Source: Natronobiforma cellulositropha (GTDB lineage Archaea; Halobacteriota; Halobacteria; Halobacteriales; Natrialbaceae). From it: 56,828 nucleotides of DNA. How positions within the stretch are numbered: position 1 is the stretch's first letter; every line of letters begins with the position of its first letter. This document shows, piece by piece, positions 32,452 through 41,624 of the stretch. Below the pieces are notes generated by a model, which was not told the origin of the DNA, made no database searches, and worked only from the letters and a program-made list of their open reading frames with translations. The stretch lies in assembly GCF_025629245.1 (NCBI RefSeq), contig NZ_JANZXN010000058.1, positions 1 through 56,828 on the forward strand. The letters are read 5' to 3'. Both the position numbers and the translations under genes were made by a program.

Positions 32452-35037
32452 ATGAGACGACATCGACCGACGACCTCGAGTGACGAATCGAGCGCCCTCC
32501 TCGGTGGGACGAGACGCGACTTCCTGAAGGCGACCGCGGGTGCAGGTGCGGTGCTCGCCGGGTTGGGTGTCGGTGCGAGCGGGACGGCATCGGCGGGCAT
32601 CCCGACGCCGCGGCTCCACGTCGACGGCAACCTCGTGAAAGACCCCGACGGGAACACGGTGGTGCTCCGCGGGCTCAACATGGCCGACCCGAAGCGGCTG
32701 AACGTCACTGCGCCAGCGCGCGGGAAGAACGCCGAACAGGTCGTCGACTTCCTCACCGACGAGAGCCAGGGCTGGTACCCGCGGATCATCCGCGTTCCCG
32801 CCCAGCCGACGGACATCGGCGAGCACGAACCCGGCCACTCCGGCGGCCCGCCGGAGCCGGTGGCGTTCACCGAAGCCGAACTCCTCGAGTACTTAGAGAC
32901 CCACTACGACCCGGTCGTCGAACAACTGCGCCAGCGCGGCGTCTACATGATCGTCGACTTCCACCGCCACTGGGAGGGACTCGAGTGGGACACGCCAGCG
33001 CTGTCTGACGAAGTCGAGCTGTTCTGGGACGTCGTCGCCGAGCGATACGCCGATCGGGATCACGTCCTCTTCGAGGTGTACAACGAGCCGACCGAGCCGG
33101 GAATGTGGGGCGACCCGACCGAGATGGAGGGTGTCGCAGAGACCTGGCGCGAGTGGAAGGAGACGGCCCAGCCGTGGGTCGATACGATTCGCGAGCACGC
33201 GGACAACATCGTCCTCATCGGCTCGCCGAGCTGGACCCAGAGTCCCGAGGGCGTCTACATCGAACCGTTCGACGGCGAGAACCTCGCCTATACCTACCAC
33301 ATCTACGCGGGCCACCCCGTCAGCGGGGACCAGGCGTGGGCCGAGGCGGCGGGCAACGGCGAGGGAACCGACGGTATCTACGAGGAGGTTCCCCTCTTCG
33401 TCACCGAGTTCGGCTGGGAGACCAACAACGTCAGCCACCAGGTGCTCCAGGGCCAGACGAGCGACTTCGCCGATCCCTTCTTCGAGTGGCTCGAGTCGAG
33501 CGACGGCATCCACTGGACGGCGTGGTGCGCAGATCCCGTCTGGCGGCCGGTCATGTTCAGCAGGCCGTTCATCGGCGAGGACCCGGCGAACCCCGAGGAC
33601 GTCGACTCTATCGGACACGTCTACGAGGATCCGATTCCGGAACACTGTCCGAACCTCCCGTGTGAGTGGGAACTGCTCGGCGGCGAGCACTACGCGGGCG
33701 AGTACGTCAAAGCGTTCCTCGAGGAGTACAAAGACGAGGACCTCCCCGGGGCGGCCTACGACACCGTTGCCCCGCCCTCGCCGCCGGGACTCGAGGTCAC
33801 CTCGGCGTCGTTCACCGAACTCGACCTCGCGTGGGAGGCTGTGGACGACTCGGGTGAGGCCGGAATGTCTCACTACAACGTCTACGTCGACGGCGACCAC
33901 CACGCGTCGGTGTACGACGGAACGGAGACGACGCTCACCGGACTGACCGCGGAGACCGACTACGAAATCGCGGTCACCGCCCAGGACCGGGCGGGCAACG
34001 AGTCCGGCGAGTCGACGGTTTCGGCGAGTACGGAGTCGTTCGAGGACGATACGCCACCGACGCCGCCGTCGAGTCTCGAGGTGCTCGAGGTCTCCCAGTC
34101 GAGTGTCACCCTCGAGTGGGACGCGGCCGAACCGGGCGGTGACGCCTGGCTGACCGGTTACCGGATCGCTGTCGACGGCGCGTTCGACCACGAGGTCGGC
34201 GAGGAGACGACGGAGACGACGGTCGTCGGCTTGCAGTTCGAGACGAGCTACGAGTTCGCCGTGACCGCAGTCGACGCGGCGGGCAACGAGTCGGAGTCGG
34301 TCACCGTCTCGGCGACGCCGACCTCACACCCCGACCAGGAGCCGTTCAACGGCCCGCACACGATTCCGGGCCGCGTCGACGCCGTCGACTTCGACCAGGG
34401 TGGTGAGGGCATCGCCTTCGAGACGGAGGGGGGCGGCGGGAGCGGCTACCGCGACGACCAGGCGGGGATGGAACAGACCCCCGGCGGGGGCTACCACCTC
34501 GCGTTCATCGAGTCGGGCGACTGGTGGGAGTACACCGTCGAGGTCGAAGGTCCCGGCACCTACGAGGTGAGCGTCGGCGTCGCGAGTGCCGACGGCTTCG
34601 ACGGCGGGGCGCTCGACGTCTACGTCAACGACCAGGTCGTCGACAGCATCGTCTTCGATTCGACCGGCGGCTGGCACGAGTTCGAGGCGGTCGAGGGCGG
34701 CGAGGTCGACCTCGAGGCGGGGCTCAACATCGTCCGTATCCAGACGACGGCCGACGAGTTCAACTTCCAGTGGTTCGAGTTCGACGGCGAGCCCGGAGAG
34801 ATCGACGAGCCAGTCGACCTCGACGTGAGCGGCGACGGCAACCCGGCCCAGGACCTGACCGGTGATGGTCTCTACGAGGACATCACTGGCAACGGCCAGC
34901 TCGGCTTCAACGACGTCGTGACGTTCTTCGAAGAGCACAACGGCGACGTCGTCCAGAACAACGTCGACTACTTCGACTTCAGCGGCAGTGGGAGCGTCGG
35001 CTTCAACGACGTCGTCGAACTCTTCGAGATGCTGTAG
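32452..35037 (+). CDS. GH5 hydrolase with two FN3 domains, CBM6-like module and dockerin-like module
   Basis: The protein has 861 residues: Tat leader (TRRDFLK at 20-26), GH5 barrel (about 50-435; Glu212 in NEPTEPG, Glu319 in VTEFGW), FN3 at about 441-527 and 535-622, a CBM6-like module at 628-778 (GYHLAFIESGDWWEYTVEVE and the NIVRIQTTADEFNFQWFEF end), and dockerin-like module at 788-861. CBM6 modules bind xylan or beta-glucan. ATG 32452 is supported by its position before the Tat motif; an upstream frame opens at 32398. Over 57 consecutive bases its dockerin DNA is identical to that of the gene at 21790, which points to recent exchange. Confidence 0.9.
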   Translation: MRRHRPTTSSDESSALLGGTRRDFLKATAGAGAVLAGLGVGASGTASAGIPTPRLHVDGNLVKDPDGNTVVLRGLNMADPKRLNVTAPARGKNAEQVVDFLTDESQGWYPRIIRVPAQPTDIGEHEPGHSGGPPEPVAFTEAELLEYLETHYDPVVEQLRQRGVYMIVDFHRHWEGLEWDTPALSDEVELFWDVVAERYADRDHVLFEVYNEPTEPGMWGDPTEMEGVAETWREWKETAQPWVDTIREHADNIVLIGSPSWTQSPEGVYIEPFDGENLAYTYHIYAGHPVSGDQAWAEAAGNGEGTDGIYEEVPLFVTEFGWETNNVSHQVLQGQTSDFADPFFEWLESSDGIHWTAWCADPVWRPVMFSRPFIGEDPANPEDVDSIGHVYEDPIPEHCPNLPCEWELLGGEHYAGEYVKAFLEEYKDEDLPGAAYDTVAPPSPPGLEVTSASFTELDLAWEAVDDSGEAGMSHYNVYVDGDHHASVYDGTETTLTGLTAETDYEIAVTAQDRAGNESGESTVSASTESFEDDTPPTPPSSLEVLEVSQSSVTLEWDAAEPGGDAWLTGYRIAVDGAFDHEVGEETTETTVVGLQFETSYEFAVTAVDAAGNESESVTVSATPTSHPDQEPFNGPHTIPGRVDAVDFDQGGEGIAFETEGGGGSGYRDDQAGMEQTPGGGYHLAFIESGDWWEYTVEVEGPGTYEVSVGVASADGFDGGALDVYVNDQVVDSIVFDSTGGWHEFEAVEGGEVDLEAGLNIVRIQTTADEFNFQWFEFDGEPGEIDEPVDLDVSGDGNPAQDLTGDGLYEDITGNGQLGFNDVVTFFEEHNGDVVQNNVDYFDFSGSGSVGFNDVVELFEML

Positions 35038-35187
35038 GTCCGGCCCGGAAACCGCGTTTTCCCCTCCTGTGTGCGCGTCGACGACCCTCCCGTCACCGCC
35101 GATCCTGCCGGCGCGTCGTACGACCGCCACCGACTGCCGTATGCCACCTTCAACATTATATTACCCGCTCGAGAATATTAGATCAAG

Positions 35188-35203
35188 ACAATAAAACCTT
35201 AAG
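35188..35203 (+). promoter_or_regulatory. AT-rich promoter of the GH10 gene
   Basis: ACAATAAAACCTTAAG is one of several AT-rich elements at 35152-35203, about 100 bases before the ATG at 35305. It is the closest to a TATA box; the leader would be of moderate length. Confidence 0.35.
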
Positions 35204-35304
35204 TTTGTCCGGTGTTTACTCGAGGTAGTCACGAGGCGGGACAGGTACGGCTGTGGGCGTGGGTCCGCGGCCGATGGCTGACAGCACAACTCACTACGAA
35301 ACCT

Positions 35305-37089
35305 ATGACAACCAACGATCGAACGGAAACGGGCGACAGCGGCGAGCAAACGACGGTTCATCCTCCGCGCCACCGCGGACCGTCCCGCTCACCCACCGAC
35401 GAGAGCACCGCAGACTCGAGCGACGGACTGCTCGGGTCGATCGAGCGACGCGATTACCTCCGTGCGATGGGTGCGGCGGGACTGCTCGGCGCACTCGGTG
35501 CCGGAAGCGCGCCAGCAGCCAGCGCCTACTACTCACCGCGAGGCGAGTGGGAGGCCGACGCCGACGCGCGCATTCAGGAACACCGCACGAGCGACGTCGA
35601 CATCGTCGTCGAAGACGGCAACGGCAACGCCGTCTCGGGTGCCGACGTCTCTATCGAGATGCAGGAGCACGATTACGGCTTCGGGACGGCCGTCGCCGCC
35701 GAACTCGTCACTCGCGGGACGATCTGGGGCGAACAGCAACACTCCGAGTCCGACGCCGAGCAGTATCGTGAGTACATCCCGGAACTGTTCAACAAGGTCG
35801 TCTTCGAGAACCTCCACAAGTGGGGTATCTACGAGGACAACCAGGAGATTGCAGACGAGACGGTCGAGTGGATGCGCGACCGCGACCTCGAGATTCGCGG
35901 CCACGTCTGTCTCTGGGGCAACGTCGACGCGTGGGCGATTCCGCCGGACGTCGTCGAGGCGATGGGTGTCGACTGGCAGAACGGTCACGAGGACTTCACC
36001 GCGCCGGACCACGACCCCGACTACGTCGTCGACCGCTCGATGGAGCACATCGAGACGATCATCGAACACTACGGCAACGACATCGCCGAGTGGGAGGTCG
36101 TCAACGAAGTGATCCACGAGACCGAGATGATCGAGGCTGTCGACGGCCACGGTGTCGACCCCGTCGAGGCACCGATCCTCGCCGACTGGTACCTGAAGGC
36201 CCAGGAAGTCGCAGACCAGTACGACATTCCGATCGCCGTCAACGACTACAACACGCTCGTCGGTCCGTACCAGAACACCCGCGACGACTACAACCGACAG
36301 ATCGAGTTCCTCCTCGACAACGGTGTCGACTTAGACGGCATCGGCTTCCAGTGTCACTTCGGTGACTTCGAGCGTATCACCTCCGCTGAGATCATGGATG
36401 CGCTCGACGACTACTCCCAACACGGCGTCCGTCTCCGTGCGACGGAGTTCGACACCTTCCAGGGCGACTGGACGCGCGAGGAGCAGGCAGACTACCTCTA
36501 CGAGTTCATGAAGACGTTCTTCAGCCACCCCAACACGGACGACTTCCTCATCTGGGGCTTCTGGGACGGCGAGCACTGGGGGCCGGATGCGGGCGGCAAC
36601 GCCGACGCGCCGCTGTTCGAGGAAGACTGGACGCCCAAACCAGCCTACGACGTCTGGATGGACCTGGTCTTCGACGAGTGGTGGACCGACGAGTCCGGCA
36701 CCACCGACACCAGCGGCACGTTCTCCACCACGGCGTTCCTCGGCGAGCACGAGGTCACCGTCTCCGCCGGCGGCGAGACGACCACCGAAACCGTCTACAT
36801 CGACGACTCGAGTTCGACGACCATCACCATCAACACCGACGGTGAAGGACCCGGACCGGACCCCGACGGACTCGACGTCAACGGCAACGGCATGGACGCC
36901 CAGGACCTCACCGGTGACGGTCTCTACGAGGACATCACCGGCGACGGGAACCTCGGGTTCAACGACGTCGTGACGTTCTTCGAAGAACACAACGGCGACG
37001 TCGTCCAGTCGAACGTCGAGTACTTCGACTTCTCCGGCAGCGGAAGCGTCGGCTTCAACGACGTCGTCTCGCTGTTCGAACGGCTGTAG
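35305..37089 (+). CDS. GH10 endo-1,4-beta-xylanase with dockerin-like module
   Basis: The protein has 594 residues. After an unusually long N-terminal stretch of about 48 residues comes a Tat leader (ERRDYLR at 47-53), an Ig-like N-terminal segment (about 95-125) and a GH10 barrel to about 460. The acid/base is Glu268 in EWEVVNEV and the nucleophile is Glu381 in LRATEFD; HVCLWGN and the DDFLIWGFWDGEHW region are GH10 hallmarks. A short sandwich (about 465-510) leads to the dockerin-like module (522-594). It hydrolyses xylan outside the membrane. ATG 35305 fits the Tat motif better than the open frame from 35212. Confidence 0.93.
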   Translation: MTTNDRTETGDSGEQTTVHPPRHRGPSRSPTDESTADSSDGLLGSIERRDYLRAMGAAGLLGALGAGSAPAASAYYSPRGEWEADADARIQEHRTSDVDIVVEDGNGNAVSGADVSIEMQEHDYGFGTAVAAELVTRGTIWGEQQHSESDAEQYREYIPELFNKVVFENLHKWGIYEDNQEIADETVEWMRDRDLEIRGHVCLWGNVDAWAIPPDVVEAMGVDWQNGHEDFTAPDHDPDYVVDRSMEHIETIIEHYGNDIAEWEVVNEVIHETEMIEAVDGHGVDPVEAPILADWYLKAQEVADQYDIPIAVNDYNTLVGPYQNTRDDYNRQIEFLLDNGVDLDGIGFQCHFGDFERITSAEIMDALDDYSQHGVRLRATEFDTFQGDWTREEQADYLYEFMKTFFSHPNTDDFLIWGFWDGEHWGPDAGGNADAPLFEEDWTPKPAYDVWMDLVFDEWWTDESGTTDTSGTFSTTAFLGEHEVTVSAGGETTTETVYIDDSSSTTITINTDGEGPGPDPDGLDVNGNGMDAQDLTGDGLYEDITGDGNLGFNDVVTFFEEHNGDVVQSNVEYFDFSGSGSVGFNDVVSLFERL

Positions 37090-37139
37090 GCCGTTCGAGC
37101 TCGCTGAGCTTCGCTCAGGGGGTGTTCGAGATGCTCTAA
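37072..37139 (+). repeat. Stop-codon hairpin with one echo copy (50-base period)
   Basis: CGAACGGC (37077-37084) pairs perfectly with GCCGTTCG (37090-37097), and the loop TGTAG contains the stop. A second stem, CTGAGC/GCTCAG, lies at 37104-37118. The echo GTGTTCGAGATGCTCTAA is at 37122-37139. The stem uses different bases from the copy at 23406 but keeps all pairs. Confidence 0.75.
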
Positions 37140-37515
37140 CGCTCGAGTCGACTGTCCGCCATCCGAGTCGACGCACCATCGACTCACCGTGCCTTTTCGG
37201 TTTTCGCCCTCCACCGTCGAGCGCCGTCCTCACTCTGTGGAGGTCTACGGTGGCCGTGTACACACCATCGCAACCCGCTCGAGCGAGCAGACGGACGAGC
37301 AGTCACACGCACGACGCGCGGCCCGCGATAGTTACGACGAACGAATCGACGCCGACCACTCGAGTGCCATACATGTCTCCAGCGTCGACGGGTCCATTCC
37401 ATTGTGGCTGGTGTTGCTCCCAGAAGCACTGGTATAGCCGCCACTGTAGCCAAACGATTCTGTCACCACGCCTATAGTGACACAGTAAGTTTTCAATAGT
37501 TTATATCCTATAGAG
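37140..37515. other. Intergenic stretch without a convincing gene
   Basis: Short frames on both strands look random. The right part (37470-37540) is AT-rich and holds the promoter of the next GH5 gene. Confidence 0.5.
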
Positions 37516-37530
37516 ATAAAAATTTAACAC
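37516..37530 (+). promoter_or_regulatory. TATA box of the fifth GH5 gene
   Basis: ATAAAAATTTAACAC lies 27-41 bases before the ATG at 37557, so the transcript may be nearly leaderless. It is almost identical to the element at 26191. Confidence 0.55.
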
Positions 37531-37556
37531 AGACGAATTTGAATATACTGCCGCCT

Positions 37557-39038
37557 ATGGCACAGGATGGCACTTCGCTGGCAGCAGACGATGCTGGCGA
37601 TGACCGACACGACACGACGCGACGAACGTTTATGAAAGCAGCGGGGGCCGGCGTAGGGGCCCTCGCCCTCGGCGGGTTCTCCGGATCGGCGACGGCATCG
37701 GTCGGTAACCCGACGCCCCGACTCAGCACCGACGGCAAGTGGATCGTCAACCCCGACGGCGAGCGGGTCAAACTCCGTGGCTTCTCGACGGCGAGCCTCG
37801 ATTTCACCGAGATTGGCCACTCAGAGGGGTGGATCCCCTACTCCGTCGAGGAGGTTCTGGAGCGAGCGACAGACGGCGAGAAGTGGCACCCCAACACGGT
37901 TCGCATCCCGATCACCGAAGACCCGGTCCACGACCACGGGATGGACTACGTCGTCGAGGACCTCCTGCGGCCGGCGATCGACTACCTCGCCGACCGCGGC
38001 GTCTACGCGATGATCGACTTCCACCTCATCCGTCCCTACGTCGAGGCTCGAGCCAACGCCGAAGGGATGACCGAAGACGGCTGGGCCGACGACGACTACA
38101 GCCACGGCTTCAACCCTGACGTCGAGACCGACGACCTCCTCGTCGAGTTCTGGGACGCGGTCGCCCCGGAGTTCGCCGACGACGAACACGTCATCTACGA
38201 ACTGTACAACGAACCGACGCTCCCGGTCGCCTGGTCGACCTACGGCGACTACGGACCGGAGGTCACGAGTCGCGAAGACTCCTGGCTGCTCTGGCGTGAC
38301 GTCGCCCAGCCCTGGGTCGACCTGATCCGCGAGCACGCCCCCGAGACGCCGATCATCATCGGCTCCCCCCACTGGACCTCCGAGACGCAGTTCGCCCCGG
38401 AGTACCCATTCGAGGGCGAGAACCTCATCTACGCCAGTCACATCTATCCGGACAACGGCTACCCCGGGGAGTTCGACGAGGAGTACGGCGCACCCGCAGA
38501 AGAGGTGCCCGTCGTCTGTACGGAGTTCGGCTGGGACCCCGACGAGGAGTTCCGCGAGACCGTCGAGTTCGGCACCACGAGTGAGTGGGGTTCGCCCTTC
38601 ATCGAGTGGCTCGAGTCCTACGACAACATGGGCTGGCAGGCCTGGTGTTTCGACTGGGCGTGGCAACCGACGTTCTTCGACGAAACCAGCGATGGCTGGG
38701 AGCTGAAAGACGGCGAAGAACAGATGGGCTGGTACATCCGGGACGTACTCGAGGACACTAAAGACGACATGATCGTCGGTGAGAGTGATGGAGACGATGA
38801 CGATGACGCCCCATCCAATCTCGACGTCACCGGCGACGGCAACCCTGCCCAGGACCTCTCGGGTGACGGTCTCTACGAGGACATCACCGGTGACGGTAAC
38901 CTCGGCTTCAACGATGTCGTCGAGTTCTTCGAGAACCACGACGGTGACGTCGTCCAGAACAACGTCGAGTACTTCGACTTCTCCGGCAGCGGCAGCGTCG
39001 GTTTCAACGACGTCGTCGCCCTCTTCGAGATGCTCTAG
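37557..39038 (+). CDS. GH5 hydrolase of the second clade with dockerin-like module
   Basis: The protein has 493 residues: Tat leader (TRRTFMK at 21-27), GH5 barrel (about 52-410) and dockerin-like module (about 421-493). It belongs with its downstream neighbour to a second GH5 clade, opening with LSTDGKWIVNPDGERVKLRGFSTAS and having IDFHLIRPY in place of VDFHRHW. Glu219 in YELYNEPT and Glu323 in CTEFGW are the likely catalytic pair. The substrate may differ from that of the first clade. It ends in a stop without a strong hairpin. The start fits a close TATA box. Confidence 0.88.
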   Translation: MAQDGTSLAADDAGDDRHDTTRRTFMKAAGAGVGALALGGFSGSATASVGNPTPRLSTDGKWIVNPDGERVKLRGFSTASLDFTEIGHSEGWIPYSVEEVLERATDGEKWHPNTVRIPITEDPVHDHGMDYVVEDLLRPAIDYLADRGVYAMIDFHLIRPYVEARANAEGMTEDGWADDDYSHGFNPDVETDDLLVEFWDAVAPEFADDEHVIYELYNEPTLPVAWSTYGDYGPEVTSREDSWLLWRDVAQPWVDLIREHAPETPIIIGSPHWTSETQFAPEYPFEGENLIYASHIYPDNGYPGEFDEEYGAPAEEVPVVCTEFGWDPDEEFRETVEFGTTSEWGSPFIEWLESYDNMGWQAWCFDWAWQPTFFDETSDGWELKDGEEQMGWYIRDVLEDTKDDMIVGESDGDDDDDAPSNLDVTGDGNPAQDLSGDGLYEDITGDGNLGFNDVVEFFENHDGDVVQNNVEYFDFSGSGSVGFNDVVALFEML

Positions 39039-39182
39039 TCACCACTCAGTCGTCTGCGTCTACGCCGTTCGAACCACTGGCGCGCTCGACCACCGGGCTC
39101 GAGTGCCCAATGGCTATCACCTCACCGATATTTGATGAACGAACGATACAGTTATTCTATTCCTACACAGTTACGATTAAAA

Positions 39183-41624
39183 ATGGACGTGAACAACACG
39201 CAACAGCGATCGGATGGATCGACACGACGAACGTTCCTGAAGGCGGCCGGGACCGGTCTCGGTGGTCTCGCCATCGGCGGTCTCTCGAGCAGCGCCGGGG
39301 CGGTCGGGATTCCGACACCCAGACTCCACACGGAGGGGAAGTGGATCGTCGACCCCGACGGCAACCCGGTTACGCTCCGCGGATTCGCGACCGCGGGGCT
39401 GGGATACATGTCCTACGACTGGTATCCACGGACCGTCGAGGAGGTGCTCAACCACGCCGTCGACGGCGAGACGTGGCACCCGAACATGATCCGTCTGCCC
39501 TGCGGTCTCGGCGGCATCCGGGACTACGGCGGCATCGAACCCTTCGTCGAGGAGGTGCTCAGACCGGCGGTCGACCTGCTCTACGCACGTGGCGTCTACG
39601 CGATGATCGACTTCCACCTCATCATGCCGTACACGCAGGAGGCGATCGACGACTACAACGAGGAGACCGACGAGGACGACCAGTACGACCCCATCGACGA
39701 GGTGATGGAGTGGTTCTGGGACGTCGTCGCCCCGGAGTTCGCCGACGACGAACACGTCCTCTACGAACTGTTCAACGAACCGACCTACCCGTACATCTGG
39801 GACGAGTACGGCCAGGAGGTCGACCGCGAGGAGTCCTGGCTGCTCTGGCGCGACGTCGCCCAGCCGTGGGTCGACCTCGTACGCGAACACGCCCCCGAGA
39901 CGCCCATCGTCATCGGCTCTCCCGGCTGGACCTCCGAGACACAGTGGGCACCCGAGTACCCCTTCGAGGGTGAGAACCTCGTCTACGCCAGCCACATCTA
40001 CCCCGCCAACGGCGACCCCGACGAGTTCGACGAGGAGTACGGCGCACCCGCCGAGGAGGTGCCCGTCATCTGCACCGAGTTCGGCTGGGACCCCGACAGC
40101 TGGGACGTCGACGAGGGGTCGACCACCGAGTGGGGCGCGCCCTTCCGCGAGTGGATGGACTCCTACGAGAACATGGGCTGGCAGGCCTGGTGTTTCGACG
40201 ACACCTGGGCACCCACCTTCTTCGACTCACCCGACGAGGGCGTCGGCGTCCCCTGGGAACTCAAAGACGACGAGGAGCAGATGGGCTGGTTCATCCGCGA
40301 GTGGCTCGCAGAGACCAGAGACGACGGGCTTCCGGCCGACCAGCTCGGCGACGACGTGCCGCCGGAGCCACCGAGCGACCTCACCGTCACGCGGGCCGCC
40401 GAAATCGCCGCCGACCTCGAGTGGGAGCCTGCCACCGACCCCGGAGACGCGGGCGTCGTCCTCTACAACGTCTTCCTCGACGGCGAGTTCTCCCACGATG
40501 TCGTCGCCGCGAGCGGAACCGAGACGACCATCGACGGTCTCGAGCCTGGCCGAAGCTACGAGGTGACGGTGACGGCGGTCGACCGCGTCGGCAACGAATC
40601 CGACGAGGCGGCCGTGACGGTCGACACCATTCCCTACGGGACGGGCCAGACACCGTTCGACGGCCCGAACGAGGTCCCCGGACGCATCCAGGCCGAGGAC
40701 TTCGACGAGGGCGGTCCCGGTACCGCCTACTCCGTCACCGCCGACTCACCCGCCGACACCGACTACCGCGAGACGACCGTCCCGCTCGAGGAGAACGGCA
40801 CCTCCGGCTACAACATCGGCTTCCTCGACACCGGCGAGTGGTGGGAGTACACCGTCGACGTCGAGACCAGTGGTACCTACGACATCTCGGTCAACGTCGC
40901 CTCCGAGAACCCCGAAGGTGGGGCGCTCCGGGTCGAACTCGACCGCGAGGAAGTCGCGAGCACCACCGTCTGGCACACCGGCGGCTGGGCCGACTGGACC
41001 GAGGTCCGCGTCGGTGCCGCCGACATCCCGGCGGGACGCCACATCGTCCGCGTCTCCGTCGAGGCCGACGGGTGGAACTTCGACTGGCTCGAGTTCGACC
41101 TGGACGAAGCCCACGACGACTTCCCCGACGAACCCGACGCTCCCTCGAACCTCACCTCGCCAGCCCAGACCGAGACGAGCGTCGACCTCGCGTGGGACGC
41201 CGTCGAGGACGCAGACACCTACGCCGTCTACGTCGACGGCTCGCTCGACCACGAGGTCGACGGCCTGCGGACGAGTACGACCGTCGAGGGCCTCTCGGCA
41301 GGAACGGCCTACGTCGCCGGCGTCTCCGCGATCGGGACCGACGGCGCGGCGTCCCCACTCGAGACGATCAGCGTCTCGACCGAGGGCGGGGAGGACTCCG
41401 TCGACCTCGACGTCACCGGCGACGGCAACCCCGCCGGGGACCTGACGGGTGACGGACTCTACGAGGACGTGACGGGTGACGGCCAGCTGGGCTTCAACGA
41501 CGTCGTCACGTTCTTCGAAGAACACGACGGCGACGTCGTCCAGTCGAACGTCGAGTACTTCGACTTCTCGGGCAGCGGCAGCGTCGGCTTCAACGACGTC
41601 GTCGCCCTCTTCGAGCGCCTGTAG
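39183..41624 (+). CDS. GH5 hydrolase of the second clade with FN3, CBM6-like and dockerin-like modules
   Basis: The protein has 813 residues: Tat leader (TRRTFLK at 14-20), GH5 barrel (about 44-385; Glu199 in YELFNEPT, Glu299 in CTEFGW), FN3 at about 393-482, CBM6-like module at 488-640 (GYNIGFLDTGEWWEYTVDVE), a second FN3 at 652-734 and the dockerin-like module at 741-813. The barrel is closely related to the preceding gene, so the two look like a tandem duplication, while the CBM6 resembles that of the gene at 32452. ATG 39183 follows an AT-rich stretch, and a TATA-like TTATTCTATT is about 25-35 bases upstream, so it may be leaderless. Confidence 0.9.
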   Translation: MDVNNTQQRSDGSTRRTFLKAAGTGLGGLAIGGLSSSAGAVGIPTPRLHTEGKWIVDPDGNPVTLRGFATAGLGYMSYDWYPRTVEEVLNHAVDGETWHPNMIRLPCGLGGIRDYGGIEPFVEEVLRPAVDLLYARGVYAMIDFHLIMPYTQEAIDDYNEETDEDDQYDPIDEVMEWFWDVVAPEFADDEHVLYELFNEPTYPYIWDEYGQEVDREESWLLWRDVAQPWVDLVREHAPETPIVIGSPGWTSETQWAPEYPFEGENLVYASHIYPANGDPDEFDEEYGAPAEEVPVICTEFGWDPDSWDVDEGSTTEWGAPFREWMDSYENMGWQAWCFDDTWAPTFFDSPDEGVGVPWELKDDEEQMGWFIREWLAETRDDGLPADQLGDDVPPEPPSDLTVTRAAEIAADLEWEPATDPGDAGVVLYNVFLDGEFSHDVVAASGTETTIDGLEPGRSYEVTVTAVDRVGNESDEAAVTVDTIPYGTGQTPFDGPNEVPGRIQAEDFDEGGPGTAYSVTADSPADTDYRETTVPLEENGTSGYNIGFLDTGEWWEYTVDVETSGTYDISVNVASENPEGGALRVELDREEVASTTVWHTGGWADWTEVRVGAADIPAGRHIVRVSVEADGWNFDWLEFDLDEAHDDFPDEPDAPSNLTSPAQTETSVDLAWDAVEDADTYAVYVDGSLDHEVDGLRTSTTVEGLSAGTAYVAGVSAIGTDGAASPLETISVSTEGGEDSVDLDVTGDGNPAGDLTGDGLYEDVTGDGQLGFNDVVTFFEEHDGDVVQSNVEYFDFSGSGSVGFNDVVALFERL

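Noticed and set aside
37184-37453. Minus-strand 89-codon frame in the gap before the fifth GH5 gene
   Set aside because: It is Arg-rich without domain features and overlaps a non-coding promoter region.
21790-41624. Cohesin or scaffoldin gene within the locus
   Set aside because: All nine proteins were checked; the sandwich domains are FN3, CBM6-like or unassigned and none shows a cohesin-like repeated arrangement.
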